Below, piece after piece: positions 12,025-22,520 of a stretch of DNA of 64,000 bases. The stretch is from Lycorma delicatula (Eukaryota > Arthropoda > Insecta > Hemiptera > Fulgoridae). A program made the position numbers and the translations under genes. The notes under the pieces are model-generated. The model was not told the DNA's origin and ran no database searches. It saw nothing but the letters and a program-made list of their open reading frames with translations. The DNA is taken from NCBI RefSeq assembly GCF_047948215.1, contig NC_134456.1, positions 65,491,529 to 65,555,528 on the forward strand, given 5' to 3'. The number at the start of each line of letters is the position of its first letter. Positions within the stretch are counted from its first letter, which is position 1.

Positions 12025-12240
12025 TCACTCTTGACGTAAACCCTGCCTTGAAGATTTTTGAGATGAACGCTGAAACAGTTCCAACACCGCACCTGAGGAT
12101 TCATCACTTGTAGTCGTGCGACGTCGCTCTAATCGGCCTTTCTGCCGACACACAAAATACGAGTCGTGACTTACTCAGAAATGTATCGATGTTGAAGGTC
12201 ACCATTTTGAACATTTAACCACCATTTCAAACATTCAGTT

Positions 12241-12348
12241 TGGCCAGAAAGTACACTTATTTTTTAAATTAGACTGTAGCCTTACTTTCCCCAGAAATTT
12301 AACCTTGCAGATAGGAAAATAAGTTTTCTACAATTAAAAGTGTGTATA
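12241..12348 (-). repeat. Right terminal inverted repeat of Tc1/mariner-like element
   Basis: It is the inverted counterpart of 8663-8775, sharing TGGCCAGAAAGT..., CCCCAGAAATTTAACCTTG and ACAATTAAAAGTGTG. It ends at GTGTATA, after which similarity to the left arm is lost. Confidence 0.85.
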
Positions 12349-13245
12349 CATTTTTCTGACGCACCTCTATATACGTAGATAGGATAGTGATGAAAATAAT
12401 AAGCAATAATGTGTCTGTTTATGAAACAAGCCGAGAAACAATTTAACTCTAAGGCCGCTCACAAAAATTAAGTAGATAAGTAATCGAGAAAGCTTAAAAA
12501 CCGCTTAAATGCGTCGTAGTTAATTTAGAGATATTTAACGAACCTCTGTTTTAACGTTTTCAGTAACCTCTACACACACAATTTTCCAGAATTCTTTTTG
12601 AAAACTTTACTTACGTGGAGATGACAAGTAATGTTTACAAAATCAACAATAAAGACCAAGATTAACGATAAAGACCAGAAACAAAAAAAATAAAAATTTA
12701 ACATAAAAAGTAACGAAGAAAATATTTAAACAAAAATAGTTTAGTGATTATCATAACCGCTTAATTAACAAATCGGCTGTCATTTGCACCAAATCTGGGT
12801 ACAACAGTGATTTCCATTAATTATCCGTGAGTAGTATTTCTGGAAACCTTTCAGTAAAACATTCATTAACTGAATCGGACACGTGAAAGGAAACCTGATT
12901 TCCCGCAGCATAGTGTCTGGGTTTGGAGAAAAAAACAATTTGATCCTGATTCTAATCTGGCTGTCTGACATATAATCTCGAAATCTTTCAAGTATAATTT
13001 TAGATATTATTATTCGAATTTCAGAAAAATCTACATGATAGTCTTACACTAATGAGTTAAACGCTGAATGTATTTGTTTCCTGAACAAATACGATAAAGA
13101 TATGAGCTTATTTAAACATTATAGCTTGAAGAAGTTTTAAAAAAAAATAATACATCCGCCAAAGAAATAAATAAAACTGACTCTTTCTAAATTTAAGAAT
13201 TTAAAATCTAAGCTTACGAGAATTTAAAAAAATATATACATACAC

Positions 13246-13289
13246 GCTCGCTCGCGCGCGCGTACACACACACACACACACACACACAC
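13246..13289. repeat. Alternating purine-pyrimidine tract: (CG)n then (AC)n
   Basis: A CTCGCTCGCGCGCGCG run joins directly to about 13 AC units. Alternating CG and CA tracts of this length are the classical sequence requirement for left-handed Z-DNA. As a microsatellite it will be length-variable. Confidence 0.85.
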
Positions 13290-13457
13290 TGAAATCATAG
13301 TTCACGTAATATAATTCTACGAATGTGATATTTTTATAACGAGAAAATAGTTGATAACAGTTTAGTAGTAGTAGTAGTTTTATTATTAAATAACAATAAA
13401 ATTACGAACGATGGTTTTTCATCAATAAGGTTTTCCCTAATTTTTACGTATTTTAAA

Positions 13458-13967
13458 TTAGAATTTGCTATAAAATTGAATTTTGATTACATTTTTATCT
13501 ACAAATTTAAAAATGTATACAGAGAATGTTACGTAATTTATAAAATATATTTCCGATTCCCCGACAAGTAACAAAGAAAATTTGTAAAAAATCATCCTCC
13601 CTTCACGCATACGGTAATATTGGGCGATTCCGATGATCCCTTCAAGAATCGATAAGAGGACAAAGTATGCTGAAATTCCATAGTGTAGCTGCTTTCCAAG
13701 TACAAAGTTGGGAAACCTTAAATTAATTTTTAAAAATAAAAGTAAATTTTCATAAATATAAACAAAAAAACTTTGACCGTTATTGCAACTTGCAAAATTA
13801 GAAAAGAGAATAACTGAACACACAAACATTGGGATATCGAAAATACTCCGCGATATCTTCCCTGCTAAAGTGCATATTACTGTGAATCCGTTCCGATTAC
13901 AAGGCCTATACAGAACATTATAAAAATAGCTTCTCACCAGATAATAGCAGGTCAGTGTAGCTATCAT
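13458..13967 (-). CDS. Unrecognised 169-codon open frame, possible membrane protein fossil
   Basis: This is the longest frame outside transposons. The translation is hydrophobic, with several stretches that could span a membrane, for example around DIPMFVCSVILF and AYFVLLSILEGIIGIAQYY. I do not recognise a family. In DNA this AT-rich, a run of about 170 codons without a stop is uncommon, but AT-rich random DNA also gives Phe/Ile/Tyr-rich pseudo-membrane peptides. The start is not well placed, and neither splice sites nor a promoter is convincing. It could be an exon or decayed gene on the same strand as the candidate first exon at 53 kb, or chance. Confidence 0.2.
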   Translation of the reverse strand: MIATLTCYYLVRSYFYNVLYRPCNRNGFTVICTLAGKISRSIFDIPMFVCSVILFSNFASCNNGQSFFVYIYENLLLFLKINLRFPNFVLGKQLHYGISAYFVLLSILEGIIGIAQYYRMREGRMIFYKFSLLLVGESEIYFINYVTFSVYIFKFVDKNVIKIQFYSKF

Positions 13968-14019
13968 ATTATCGTGCGCGGCTATAACAATAGAATTTAT
14001 CTTTTAAAAGGAGAAAAGA

Positions 14020-14112
14020 ATGCCAGAGCAGCCCCTTGTCATCGCCACAGACAATGTGGAAGTCATCTTTTTCTCAAAGAGCAACGAGAACTGTGATGGA
14101 AAATCTAGGTCG
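14020..14112 (+). other. Small GC-richer island open in both directions
   Basis: On the plus strand an ATG at 14020 opens 31 codons (MPEQPLVIATDNVEV then FFSKSNENCDGKSRSQ) to a TAA. On the minus strand the same bases are open through FPSQFSLLFEKKM and TSTLSVAMTRGCSGIL to a stop just below, preceded by an acceptor-like TTTTCCATCACAG. Composition is more balanced than the flanks. It may be a small terminal exon on the minus strand or a repeat fragment. I cannot choose between these. Confidence 0.25.
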
Positions 14113-16741
14113 CAATAACACAAGCCAGTACAGCAATAAAAGCTATACAGTACAGCGATAGTAGCTGACGGCTGTTACCAAATAAATCGCCGATCGTTTT
14201 AATATTATTCGATATAAACGTTAAACACGGCTTAAATACTTCAATTAAATCGGCGAACAAATTAATCGCTCGCAACTCCTTTAACGGCAAGTAAAATAAA
14301 ACGACTACCAAAAGCAGCTAAATAAACAAAAAATAAGTACCCTTATAAACAAAACACAAAACTTAAAATCAGAACCATTGATTACTCCATATAACATAAA
14401 TAATAAATATTAAATTTCCTCTCGTACAAAATCCATAGTTACTTTCCGAACACGAAAAAAAGGAGGGGAAACCTACTTGTCAAAAATTCACACCATAAGA
14501 AAACACTAAGTACGAGTAAATAAAAAATTCAGCATTAAACTTAAAACAAAGTCTCATTACATACCATATTGATTCAATAAATAACGAAAAAATTAATTTT
14601 TTTTCAAGGATTTTACATACAAAAAAAGTATTTCATACAATAAGAAATAAATAAATGCATAAAAAACAAGCACCGTTTTTAACAATAACAGCAGAATTCT
14701 TTACATAAATTTCAAATCAATAACACGTCATCCAACGCATCAGTAAACAAAAGGTAGGATAATAGTAACTTATTTTTTCCTTTATAAATATATATTTAAA
14801 ATTCCTTTTCCTTAAAAAAATAAAATAAAAAAAGACTTAATAAAAAAATAAAACGGTTTCAGATCAACTTTACTTTTTTACTTTATGAAATCTGTGCTAA
14901 TTTTTTATTTTTTATTTAAATAAAATCGACCTAAAAACAATATCTCTACGAAATAAGCCGTTCATTAAGAAATTCAAAAATGGAAAACCTGCGTTTTGAT
15001 AAAAATAAAACATATGGATAAAAATAATCAAAACACGCCTCTGAAATAAGAAATATGAATTTTTACAAAAATATGAACCAAAGATTAGCAAAGTTTTCCT
15101 AATAATACTTTTGCATTTTTTCGTAAAAATACTTTTAACATCAAAATAACTCAGCTAATTATCATTAAGCATAACAATCTTTTTAATTATGATGAGAAAA
15201 ATAATAGAAATATTTTCTATATGTCTCTGTAAATTTAATTTACATTGTAGTGAAAAATAATCTGCCACTCCCGAACTGAGAACAGAAAAGGAGTAACAGA
15301 CTAAAAGAAAGTTCTCGACAAGGTAAAAAGAGCACTGAAATCAGTCTATTTTGTGAAAATAATGCATGAACATACAAAAAAAAGAAATAAATAACCTGGT
15401 TAAAAATGGGGAAAAACATAAAATTTACTATTTTTTACACGAAAAGATCAGCCGAATTTCATTGCTTAAATCTTTTTCAAAAAAGAAACTGAAACATCAG
15501 GTTCAAATATTCATCCAATCACACGTACACTACCCATCAACTTATTTCGATCAAACAATGAAGCCGTACCGCATTTTACGTATGAATGATAGAAGAGCCC
15601 CCGAAGGCCCGAGGAACATTTGACAGATGCCTTCTTTGGTCATGCGTTATTCCAGATCTTCTTCTACCCTCAAACACATAAAGTAACTCACGTAAACAAA
15701 TACAACTGAACAGTATGAATAAATAACGAATACCGTACACACGTTGTCCAACAAAAAAAATATTTACGAATATTCTTCGTATATAGAAGAATATTTAGTA
15801 ATATTATTCTTCCAATGAAAAGCTTATTTAAGATAGATTTTCCTCATTTTACAAAAGAGATAATGCTTATTGTACGAAGCAACAAGAAGAAAGACGTTGG
15901 AAGCAAGAGATTAAATGAGTAGCTATATTCAATTCGGTTCTCTTCATCATCGACCTATTTTTTCCGAAATAAACTTACTATTGTACACATTCAATACATT
16001 ATCATGGAAGTTTAAGTGATACACGTTATTATTAAGAATAAATAAAATACACTGCAGCTGTTCATCGACCGCAAACGAAAATATTCGTCATAGCAGATGA
16101 TTACAAAATAGTGGCGTAATCGTTATCTGCTAACCACTAAATATTCGTACAACGTTTAAGAAGAGATAATTAATTATGGCCTGGAGGAATGAGAACCGGC
16201 ATACAACAATATTACGAGCAACAATAACAGAAACGGCAGAAGAACAGCTCTACAACTGCAGCAAGTAGGCTGTGAAAGAAGAGAAAGCATCGTCCATTTT
16301 CAACAGATTGTATAACGTAATAGACAGAAAATTAGCTACACAAATACATAAAACACTTAACTATTATAATAAAAAAAAAAAAAAACGGTGTATTTCAGCT
16401 AACAGATTACTTATAATTGCGCTTCTTTCGAATTTGTAATAATTCATAGATTTTCGAATTCACGTCGAACAGTAACAAATGTAGTTATAAAAACAAACCT
16501 CTGCAAGACAAAGCGACAACACCCCGTATGCTGTTAAAAACACTGGTCGTAAAACTCTAAACTTATTTTTTCCACTTTCAAAGTGAAACAATAAGCAAAG
16601 TACATGAAACAAACCAACATGTAAGAATATAAATTTAAAAAAAAAATAATGATAAGTGAAAAAAATTAATTTTTTTCTTTAAATGAAAAATAAACTTTAA
16701 CCCTTGCTTATAAGGGCTACTCGAATTGAATCGATTAAAAA

Positions 16742-16743
<2 letters not shown>

Positions 16744-16798
<55 letters not shown>
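16744..16798. repeat. (AT)n microsatellite
   Basis: About 27 AT units are uninterrupted. They generate a spurious Tyr-Ile-repeat open frame on the minus strand. Confidence 0.95.
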
Positions 16799-16801
<3 letters not shown>

Positions 16802-18184
16802 AAATTAAAGAAAAACAACACATACATAAAAGTCTTGTAAGTTCTAAAATTGAGAAAGGCTATTGAAACCGGCTGCCATTTACAGATTTAGTATTTATAA
16901 GCAGTATCGACACCAATTCCAATAGAGAAGCTTTATTCAAGGAAGAAAACCAGATCCGAGCGCACATAAGAAAATAATAATTTCATAAAGTACTAGATAG
17001 AATGGCTTTTCTGTAACTTGAAATACAACGTAACAATTTAAAACTTTATGAAAATCTGTAGAAACGTCATTCAGAAAAATAAAAATAACAAACTGGATAG
17101 TATTCATTCTCACGGATAACCTACAATTAGTAGATTACAGGTTACAACCCAATAATTAAAGACTACTTAATATTACATCAAGTTTATATCTATATCACAG
17201 AAACCGCCTAATTACTTTAAGTATTAACTTTTTATGCATCAATCAGCCAATTTCACTTATGAATATATGAATACCCATTAAGAAAAACCGTACAACAGTA
17301 GCGACGTTTTAACTAGAGAAACAAAATAAAACACGAACTGAAGCGAAAGGGGTGACAGGCAGACTATACCTATTATTAAAACGACTTACCGCAAAACACC
17401 ATACAACTAATTATAACATGCGAACTTTGCATTATGCAAGGAAAACGCAGCTCGTAAAGTAAGTAAGTGAATATTTTATATTTTTTCTTCTTAAAATATA
17501 ATGCATAAATAAAATATGAACAGAGACTCAAATTTAATGCGCAATAAAAAAAATCAATTTCAAAAAACTCCATTTTATAAGTAATAGGTTTTAAAGAATC
17601 GCATACAATAATCAACCAAAAATATGCAGAAAGTGTGAATTAAATAATACAACAAACAATATACATAACGGTTAAATTGTGAACGAAATATGTTTTTATC
17701 ATATTAATGGATATTACTCCAACTAAGTATCCAGATTTCAGTTCTTTATTACTTAAGAGTTAAATTAATTTCACAGCCTCCAGTACCATTAATAATTTCT
17801 TTTGTTTATTGGTATGAAGAAAATTCCGATTAACATAAACACTACTACTTTTTAACGAAATTCCTTCACGTAATGTATGTCATCGTTTTGCGTCAATCGT
17901 CGCTGGGCTCAGACGAATAAACTTTTAAAACAACCTCATATTTAATACATCAGCTATTATAAAGAATCACAATTATTGTAGAAAATGAGTCGAGTCGTAA
18001 ATTTTAACGGAGAATTTTATAAACAATTTTTTTTTAATAACCTAATTGTAACACTAACTCTTTGGTTGGTTTGGGGATAGCCTAAGACTGAGTTTCACTT
18101 TTTTGTATGTTAAAATCGTGATGTCGTTACTCAAGTCAGTTTTTTCAAACATACTTTTACAGTAAATTTAAGAAGTAAGAAAAC

Positions 18185-18209
18185 TATATATATATATATA
18201 TATATATAA
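18185..18209. repeat. Short (TA)n microsatellite
   Basis: About twelve TA units are present. Just upstream, at about 18170, lies TTTTACAGTAAATTT, which superficially resembles a pogo-type end but is not supported by anything else. Confidence 0.85.
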
Positions 18210-18856
18210 TTCAAAAAAAAGTTAAATAACAACCAAATAATCTCAACGCAAAGGAAATTCTATTTATTCATTTACGAAATATACATTTACGATTTATACG
18301 TAAAGATTACGACTTTTATTAGGCTTGTTTAAGTCAGGTCTGAAGGATGAACAAAAGTTTTGTAACAGGAAGTTGTACAGAACGTAAATTCAAGTACGTA
18401 CAGTACAAGTTCCATTGCGGTTTTACAAAGGCTGGTAGTTATTTTAATTACTCGAGTTTTTCTGTTTGCAAAATTCCAGGAAATATCGGGGCCAAACAAT
18501 GATGTCAAAACCGCCCAAAAGGTTCATCGAACTCTATAGCAAATTTTAAACGATTTAAGTGAAAGTCTGAAGAGGGGCGTGGTTAAAAACTAATTTTACC
18601 TGTACACTCATCACTGGTAAATTCAGTATTTCATAACTTTTAGTTAAAAATACAGTACTGTACCACAGAATCGGCTAAAAAAAAACAGTAATGCGTTAAA
18701 GTGATCGATCGGATACCCAGTAACCAAATACAGTACAGTAATACTGTAGTCGCGTCAGTGAATACGTTTTTTTTTAATGTTTCTTGCTAAAAAAAGATTG
18801 TACAGTGTATTTTTAAAAATGTGTACTTGTTAACTCCAGTTCATTCGTAATGAACG

Positions 18857-19450
18857 ATGTCGGACGTCAAAAGAAAACAACTGTCCGTGAGTGATAAAAT
18901 CCAAATTATCCAAGAACTGGAACAAGGCCTACCAAATTCAATGTTTACAAAAACCATGGACTTTCTTCATCCAGTTTCAACGCTATGGAAGTCTTTATTT
19001 TTCCTGTTTAGCCTCCTGTAATTACCGTTCAGATAATACTTCAGAGGGTGATACGTACGAGGGTAAATGAAGTGTAGTCTTGTACAGTCTCGGTTCGACC
19101 GTTCTTGAGAGGGGTGTGGTTAATTGAAACCCAACCACCAAAGAACACAGTTATCCACGATCTAGTACTAAAATCCGTGTAAAAATTTCTGACTTTATTA
19201 GAACTTGAATGCTGGACTATGGAAGAGTCGCGAGAAACTTACGAGTGCTTTTGAAAAAAATTGCACCCAAGCAAACAAACTCGGACTATGTAACAAAGAC
19301 GACTTAGACAGCGCCATCTCGTACTGCACACTTATTACCAATTTGTTTGCCAATTCATTAAACGCTAACAGTTTTGGTTTAAAGCAAAACGTATTAGCGC
19401 CTAAAAATTGCATTACATCTAAATTCTATTTGTTATTCTATAATACATAA
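18857..19450 (+). pseudogene. pogo/Tigger transposase N-terminus (CENP-B-type HTH), split by a SINE
   Basis: From ATG 18857 the frame reads MSDVKRKQLSVSDKIQIIQE, then LEQGLPNSMF, then VSTLWK. This is the first helix-turn-helix of a CENP-B/pogo DNA-binding domain (family pattern KRKxLSxxxKxxIIxxxExG...STLWK). A SINE then intervenes (18992-19216). Removing it with one copy of the 9-bp duplication CTATGGAAG rejoins the frame precisely as LWK-SREKLTSAFEKNC, then NKDDLDSAI, then LFANSLNANSFGLKQN. This corresponds to the second DNA-binding half (family ...LNxxxFxxSxGW). After about 19392 the similarity ends and a stop follows at 19448-19450. No DDE domain remains. The family binds transposon ends, and several domesticated derivatives exist, but this copy is clearly broken. 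Confidence 0.7.
18992..19216 (-). mobile_element. tRNA-derived SINE, copy 1 (5'-truncated)
   Basis: It shares its body with the copies at 28953-29252 and 31636-31931: the blocks GTTCGACCRTTC, AACCCAACCACCAAAGAACAC and ATCCACGATCTAGTA. It lacks the tRNA-like head and stops inside AACGCTGGA-equivalent sequence. Direct 9-bp repeats CTATGGAAG at 18983-18991 and 19217-19225 flank it. The A-rich tail faces the lower-coordinate side, so the element lies on the minus strand. It inserted into the pogo/Tigger transposase frame and is younger than that element. Confidence 0.85.
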
Positions 19451-19539
19451 TCGACATTATATTTTAAAACAGCTTTTTCTTTGGTATACAGTATATTTTT
19501 TGTATTGTAATAGATAATGACGGCGTATAAATCTACGGT

Positions 19540-19632
19540 TCCGAGGTGGCAACTTGGTAGTAACGAACACTCGGTTGTAACGAACATATTTGATCGGTCC
19601 CTTGAATCTCATAATAATCAAGTTTTACTGTA
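19540..19632 (-). repeat. Terminal repeat region of the pogo/Tigger remnant
   Basis: On the reverse strand this starts TACAGTAAAACTTGATTA and contains AAGGGACCGATC and two TTCGTTAC motifs, a layout seen at insect Tigger ends. No convincing partner is present at the left end, so the inverted-repeat status is inferred from family resemblance. Confidence 0.5.
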
Positions 19633-22440
19633 TAAATGACTGAATGATAGGAAAACATGTACCGTTTCTGCATTCAATATGTAAGTTGCCAAATTCAACA
19701 TTTTAAATTTTCTATTCCGTATGTTGAGCAACTATCTTTGGATAAAACCGAGATATAACTGGAAGGAGAAATACAATATATATTTTAAATAATCTTTAAA
19801 AACACACATGATTTTCACTTTGACCTCAAAACAGAGATGGTCATCTAAAATAAAGATACTAAAAGAGCAACTTTCCGATCCGGCAATACGACAAAAATGT
19901 AAAATAGCTTCGTAAAGAAGAAAATTAACAGCTATCATGAGAAATGGAGGAGTTAATTTCCAAATTTCATACGTGAAGATACCTAATTAGAAACCAGAAA
20001 ATTTGAAGTTAATATTCATGCGGGAAAATCACGACTGCAAATGGTTTTTGCCTTTTAGATTTGTGTACGTTTTCGTCCTTGTCGCGTTTGAAAATAATGT
20101 TTTTGTGTTAATTTTATAAATTTATATCGGTGGATTAAAACTGCTACTACGATAGATATTTATGTTCTTTTAATATCGTCTAACAAAAAATTACACAGTA
20201 TTACATCTTCACGCAGGAAGATCAAATTGTTGTTGCTTTGCACACTCTTTTCCGATCTTTCTTGTTTGTACATCAGGTAATACAGGCGATATTAATCATA
20301 GTTGCTTTTTCTAAGGGTAATGATGTGCATTATACAACCGGTCCGCTGTGCTGATTAGCGAAGTTATCTCTTGCGGGATTGTATATCACCTGCGCTTAGT
20401 GAAAAAGGCAACGAAACCTCTTCAAACATCACTTTCCCTGTCGTGGGATACTTGTTATTGTTGGAAATGGCTCTGCCATCTTTACGAGTAACCTTAATCT
20501 CGTGTTATGACTTCTATGATCTTTGGATCTTTGCTTATGTTATCTTACACAAATTTATGTAAACATTTTAACCGAACATAAATCTAAAGTGTTAATTTAT
20601 TTAAAATAGCTTAATAGATTAACTTAATTCCATACGTAAAGAATTTTTCAATAACAAACATCTAGCCCGACTAAGTACATGTCGTCCACATTATCTAACG
20701 TGGATATTTTTAATTTTTGCGTAGTAATATTTAAATAACTCATTTTCATAAACAGAATAGTATTTTTAAAAGAAAGCGGTACCACTAACAAATAGTAAAA
20801 AACAGCGTGTGAATATAACTGTATCAAAATCGATCACACAACCACGAAGGATTACAACTGAGATTTTTACTCCAGGCTAATTCTAAGCGACTTAATTCTC
20901 ATTGTAATTGGAAAATCATTATTTTCTCAGAGAAGTTTACCCACAAAAAGACCTACATAAAAACAATTTAAAAAAATTTGTGGACTAATGGATCGAAGGT
21001 TTTTATAACTAGTAAGTCTTTTAATTTTCCTTTTTTTATAATAAAGATTACAACTCGATCAAGTTAACTCACCTTGAAATTTGATAGTTAATGCAAATAA
21101 AATTGTTTTAATTATTTGTAATAAAACACTCGACAAGGCCGAGTTCTTAAAATTTATCGTCTTAATTGCAAAAAATACTAAATAATTTTTTTTTTAATAA
21201 TTCTTAAAATTGTTTTAAACCACAGCAGAACATCTCTTTCACGATTATAATACTGGAAACACAAATTTCGTGTACGTCTTGATAAGAATAAATTATAGCC
21301 GCCTAGAAAAAATAAAAGTATAAGACAAGGTCAAAATGATTACCTTTTTTTATATAATTTTAGCACAACAAAATGTGCATCTTCAACAAAGTAAATACCA
21401 ACCGAAGAACTTAAATCACTTATTAAAATCCCACACTTAAAGGGTTACATTATAACCCGCAATCATATTATCGAAAACATTTATGAGAATAATTAAATAA
21501 CAAAATCACGCAATAATTTTACCAAAATAATCAAAACATTTTACCGATTGAAACAGGAAAGAAATTTTTATTATATTAAGCAATATATATATATAAATTA
21601 TTGTAATATTTAAATTAATATATTATTATATTAATATTTTAAATTAAAGAATGGAACATACTTCAATAAGGCGAATGAATAATCAGTAACATACCCACTA
21701 AGGAAGTGTAATCCGTGCGAATAATAAATAATACGTTACAATGCGCAAATAAGTATGAGGTCATAGGAGGTAGGCGAAACGAAGCGAAATGCGAAGTGTG
21801 CCGAATGCAAATGCTGTCGGTAGGAACGAGTCGAGAAGTACAAAAAGACAATCCTTTAACCGTACGTACGTACACGCTTTCTAGATGGTCAATGACGTCA
21901 ACATCGAATACCATGCCACTGAAGAGAAGTAATCGAGCTACAATACAGTATCGAACACCAGACAGGTAACCAGTGCGTAAACTTACAATGCGACCGTGCA
22001 CATTTACTGAAATGTTAATAAATATATATATTATATAAACAGACACACATACACACACAACGGTATCTGCTTTTCACAACGGGAAGAAGTCTACGTACAT
22101 CATGGGTCTTGCGAAATGTTAATGCTATAATTTTCAAGTACCTTCATTTAAAAAATAAATGTGATGGGGAAGGACGTAACTATTTCGCAATACTTATCTA
22201 TGAAAAATATTATTAAATGACAACGATGACAAGTGTCATTATCTATTTTTCCACTCCTTACACGTTACCAGTAAATTAATTAATTTACACGTTACACGTT
22301 AATTAATTACACAAGATTTGGCAATCTTCATTTACAGATATTAAATGAATATTTTCATCTTCAGATACAAATAGTGCACATTTTTATTTTAAAAAATGTA
22401 AATATTTTCTACGTATTTTTTTTGTTTATTTAAAAAATAC

Positions 22441-22520
22441 ATTTATTTATATAAATAAATGAAACACAAACTAACGAATTGTTGGTAAGGTTGTATTTCA
22501 TTTATTTATATATATAAATA
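22441..22520. repeat. Imperfect foldback, about 30-bp arms
   Basis: The sequence 22441-22470 (ending ATAAATAAATGAAACACAAA) is an inverted near-copy of 22491-22520, separated by about 20 nt. The arms are AT-rich but include a non-repetitive TGAAAYACAA block, so it is more than a simple AT coincidence. Confidence 0.5.

Larger units (their letters stand above)
8786..12240 (-). pseudogene. Tc1/mariner-IS630 transposase pseudogene, split by a retrotransposon
   Basis: Read from high to low coordinates, the first part (about 12200-12011) encodes a helix-turn-helix-like stretch including SSQKSS and QGLR. After skipping the insertion it continues as IPSLVQQL, DDDPNRRVQLCEWVQ, DEAQF-like, LNGTVNSHNYVYWAEDNP and VWCGILFPWGLIGPF in shifting frames. 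Then come TVSGEKYLTVLADF, NKMAP (the family's QDGAP position), RSPALKPLDFF and WGTVKDEVY. This is the usual order of an IS630/Tc1/mariner DDE domain, ending in the PLDFFLWG-type motif with the last catalytic acidic residue. Several frame changes and stops (for example around 8940 and 9330) kill it. The usual N-terminal DNA-binding segment is mostly missing. In life it would cut and paste the element at TA sites in the nucleus. Confidence 0.85.
8663..12348 (-). mobile_element. Tc1/mariner-IS630-like DNA transposon, interrupted
   Basis: Terminal inverted repeats of about 110 bp (8663-8775 and 12241-12348) bracket fragments of a DDE transposase read on the minus strand. Removing the inserted retrotransposon (9516-12010) and one copy of its duplication leaves about 1.18 kb. 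That is short for an autonomous member with an N-terminal DNA-binding module, so the copy looks internally deleted at its transposase N-terminus. The TIR ends read TATACACAC, consistent with a TA target. Inactivity is certain from frameshifts and from the nested insertion. Confidence 0.85.
12349..18649. other. AT-rich stretch with no recognised gene
   Basis: Apart from features listed separately (a CG/CA tract at 13246-13289, an unrecognised 169-codon frame at 13458-13967, an island at 14020-14112 and a (TA)n tract at 16744-16798), I see only AT-rich noncoding sequence. The open frame 16635-16823 on the minus strand is an artefact of the (TA)n repeat, reading as alternating Tyr-Ile. A small hairpin (GAATATTCTTC, inverted across 7 nt) lies at about 15770-15800. 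Confidence 0.6.
18650..19632 (+). mobile_element. pogo/Tigger-like DNA transposon remnant
   Basis: A CENP-B-like N-terminal transposase segment (18857 onward) is followed by a 3' end of pogo/Tigger type. The last 90 bases reversed read CAGTAAAACTTGATTA, then AAGGGACCGAT..., and TTCGTTAC repeated twice, which resembles the terminal repeats of insect Tigger elements. The right edge at a terminal TA (19631-19632) is good. The left edge is uncertain; a CAGTACTGTACC-containing patch begins at about 18652. The catalytic DDE half is missing, so this is an internally deleted, dead copy. A SINE has since inserted in it. Confidence 0.65.

Noticed and set aside
14008..14022. AGGAG-like sequence before an ATG, resembling a bacterial ribosome binding site
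   Set aside because: The whole window is eukaryotic in character and the frame is only 31 codons long. Chance purine-rich sequence explains it.
16635..16823. Minus-strand frame with alternating Tyr-Ile
   Set aside because: It is simply the translation of the (AT)n microsatellite.
18160..18185. TTTTACAGTAAATTT as a possible left end of the Tigger element
   Set aside because: It lacks the inner TTCGTTA-type motifs seen at the right end, so it is not accepted as a partner repeat.
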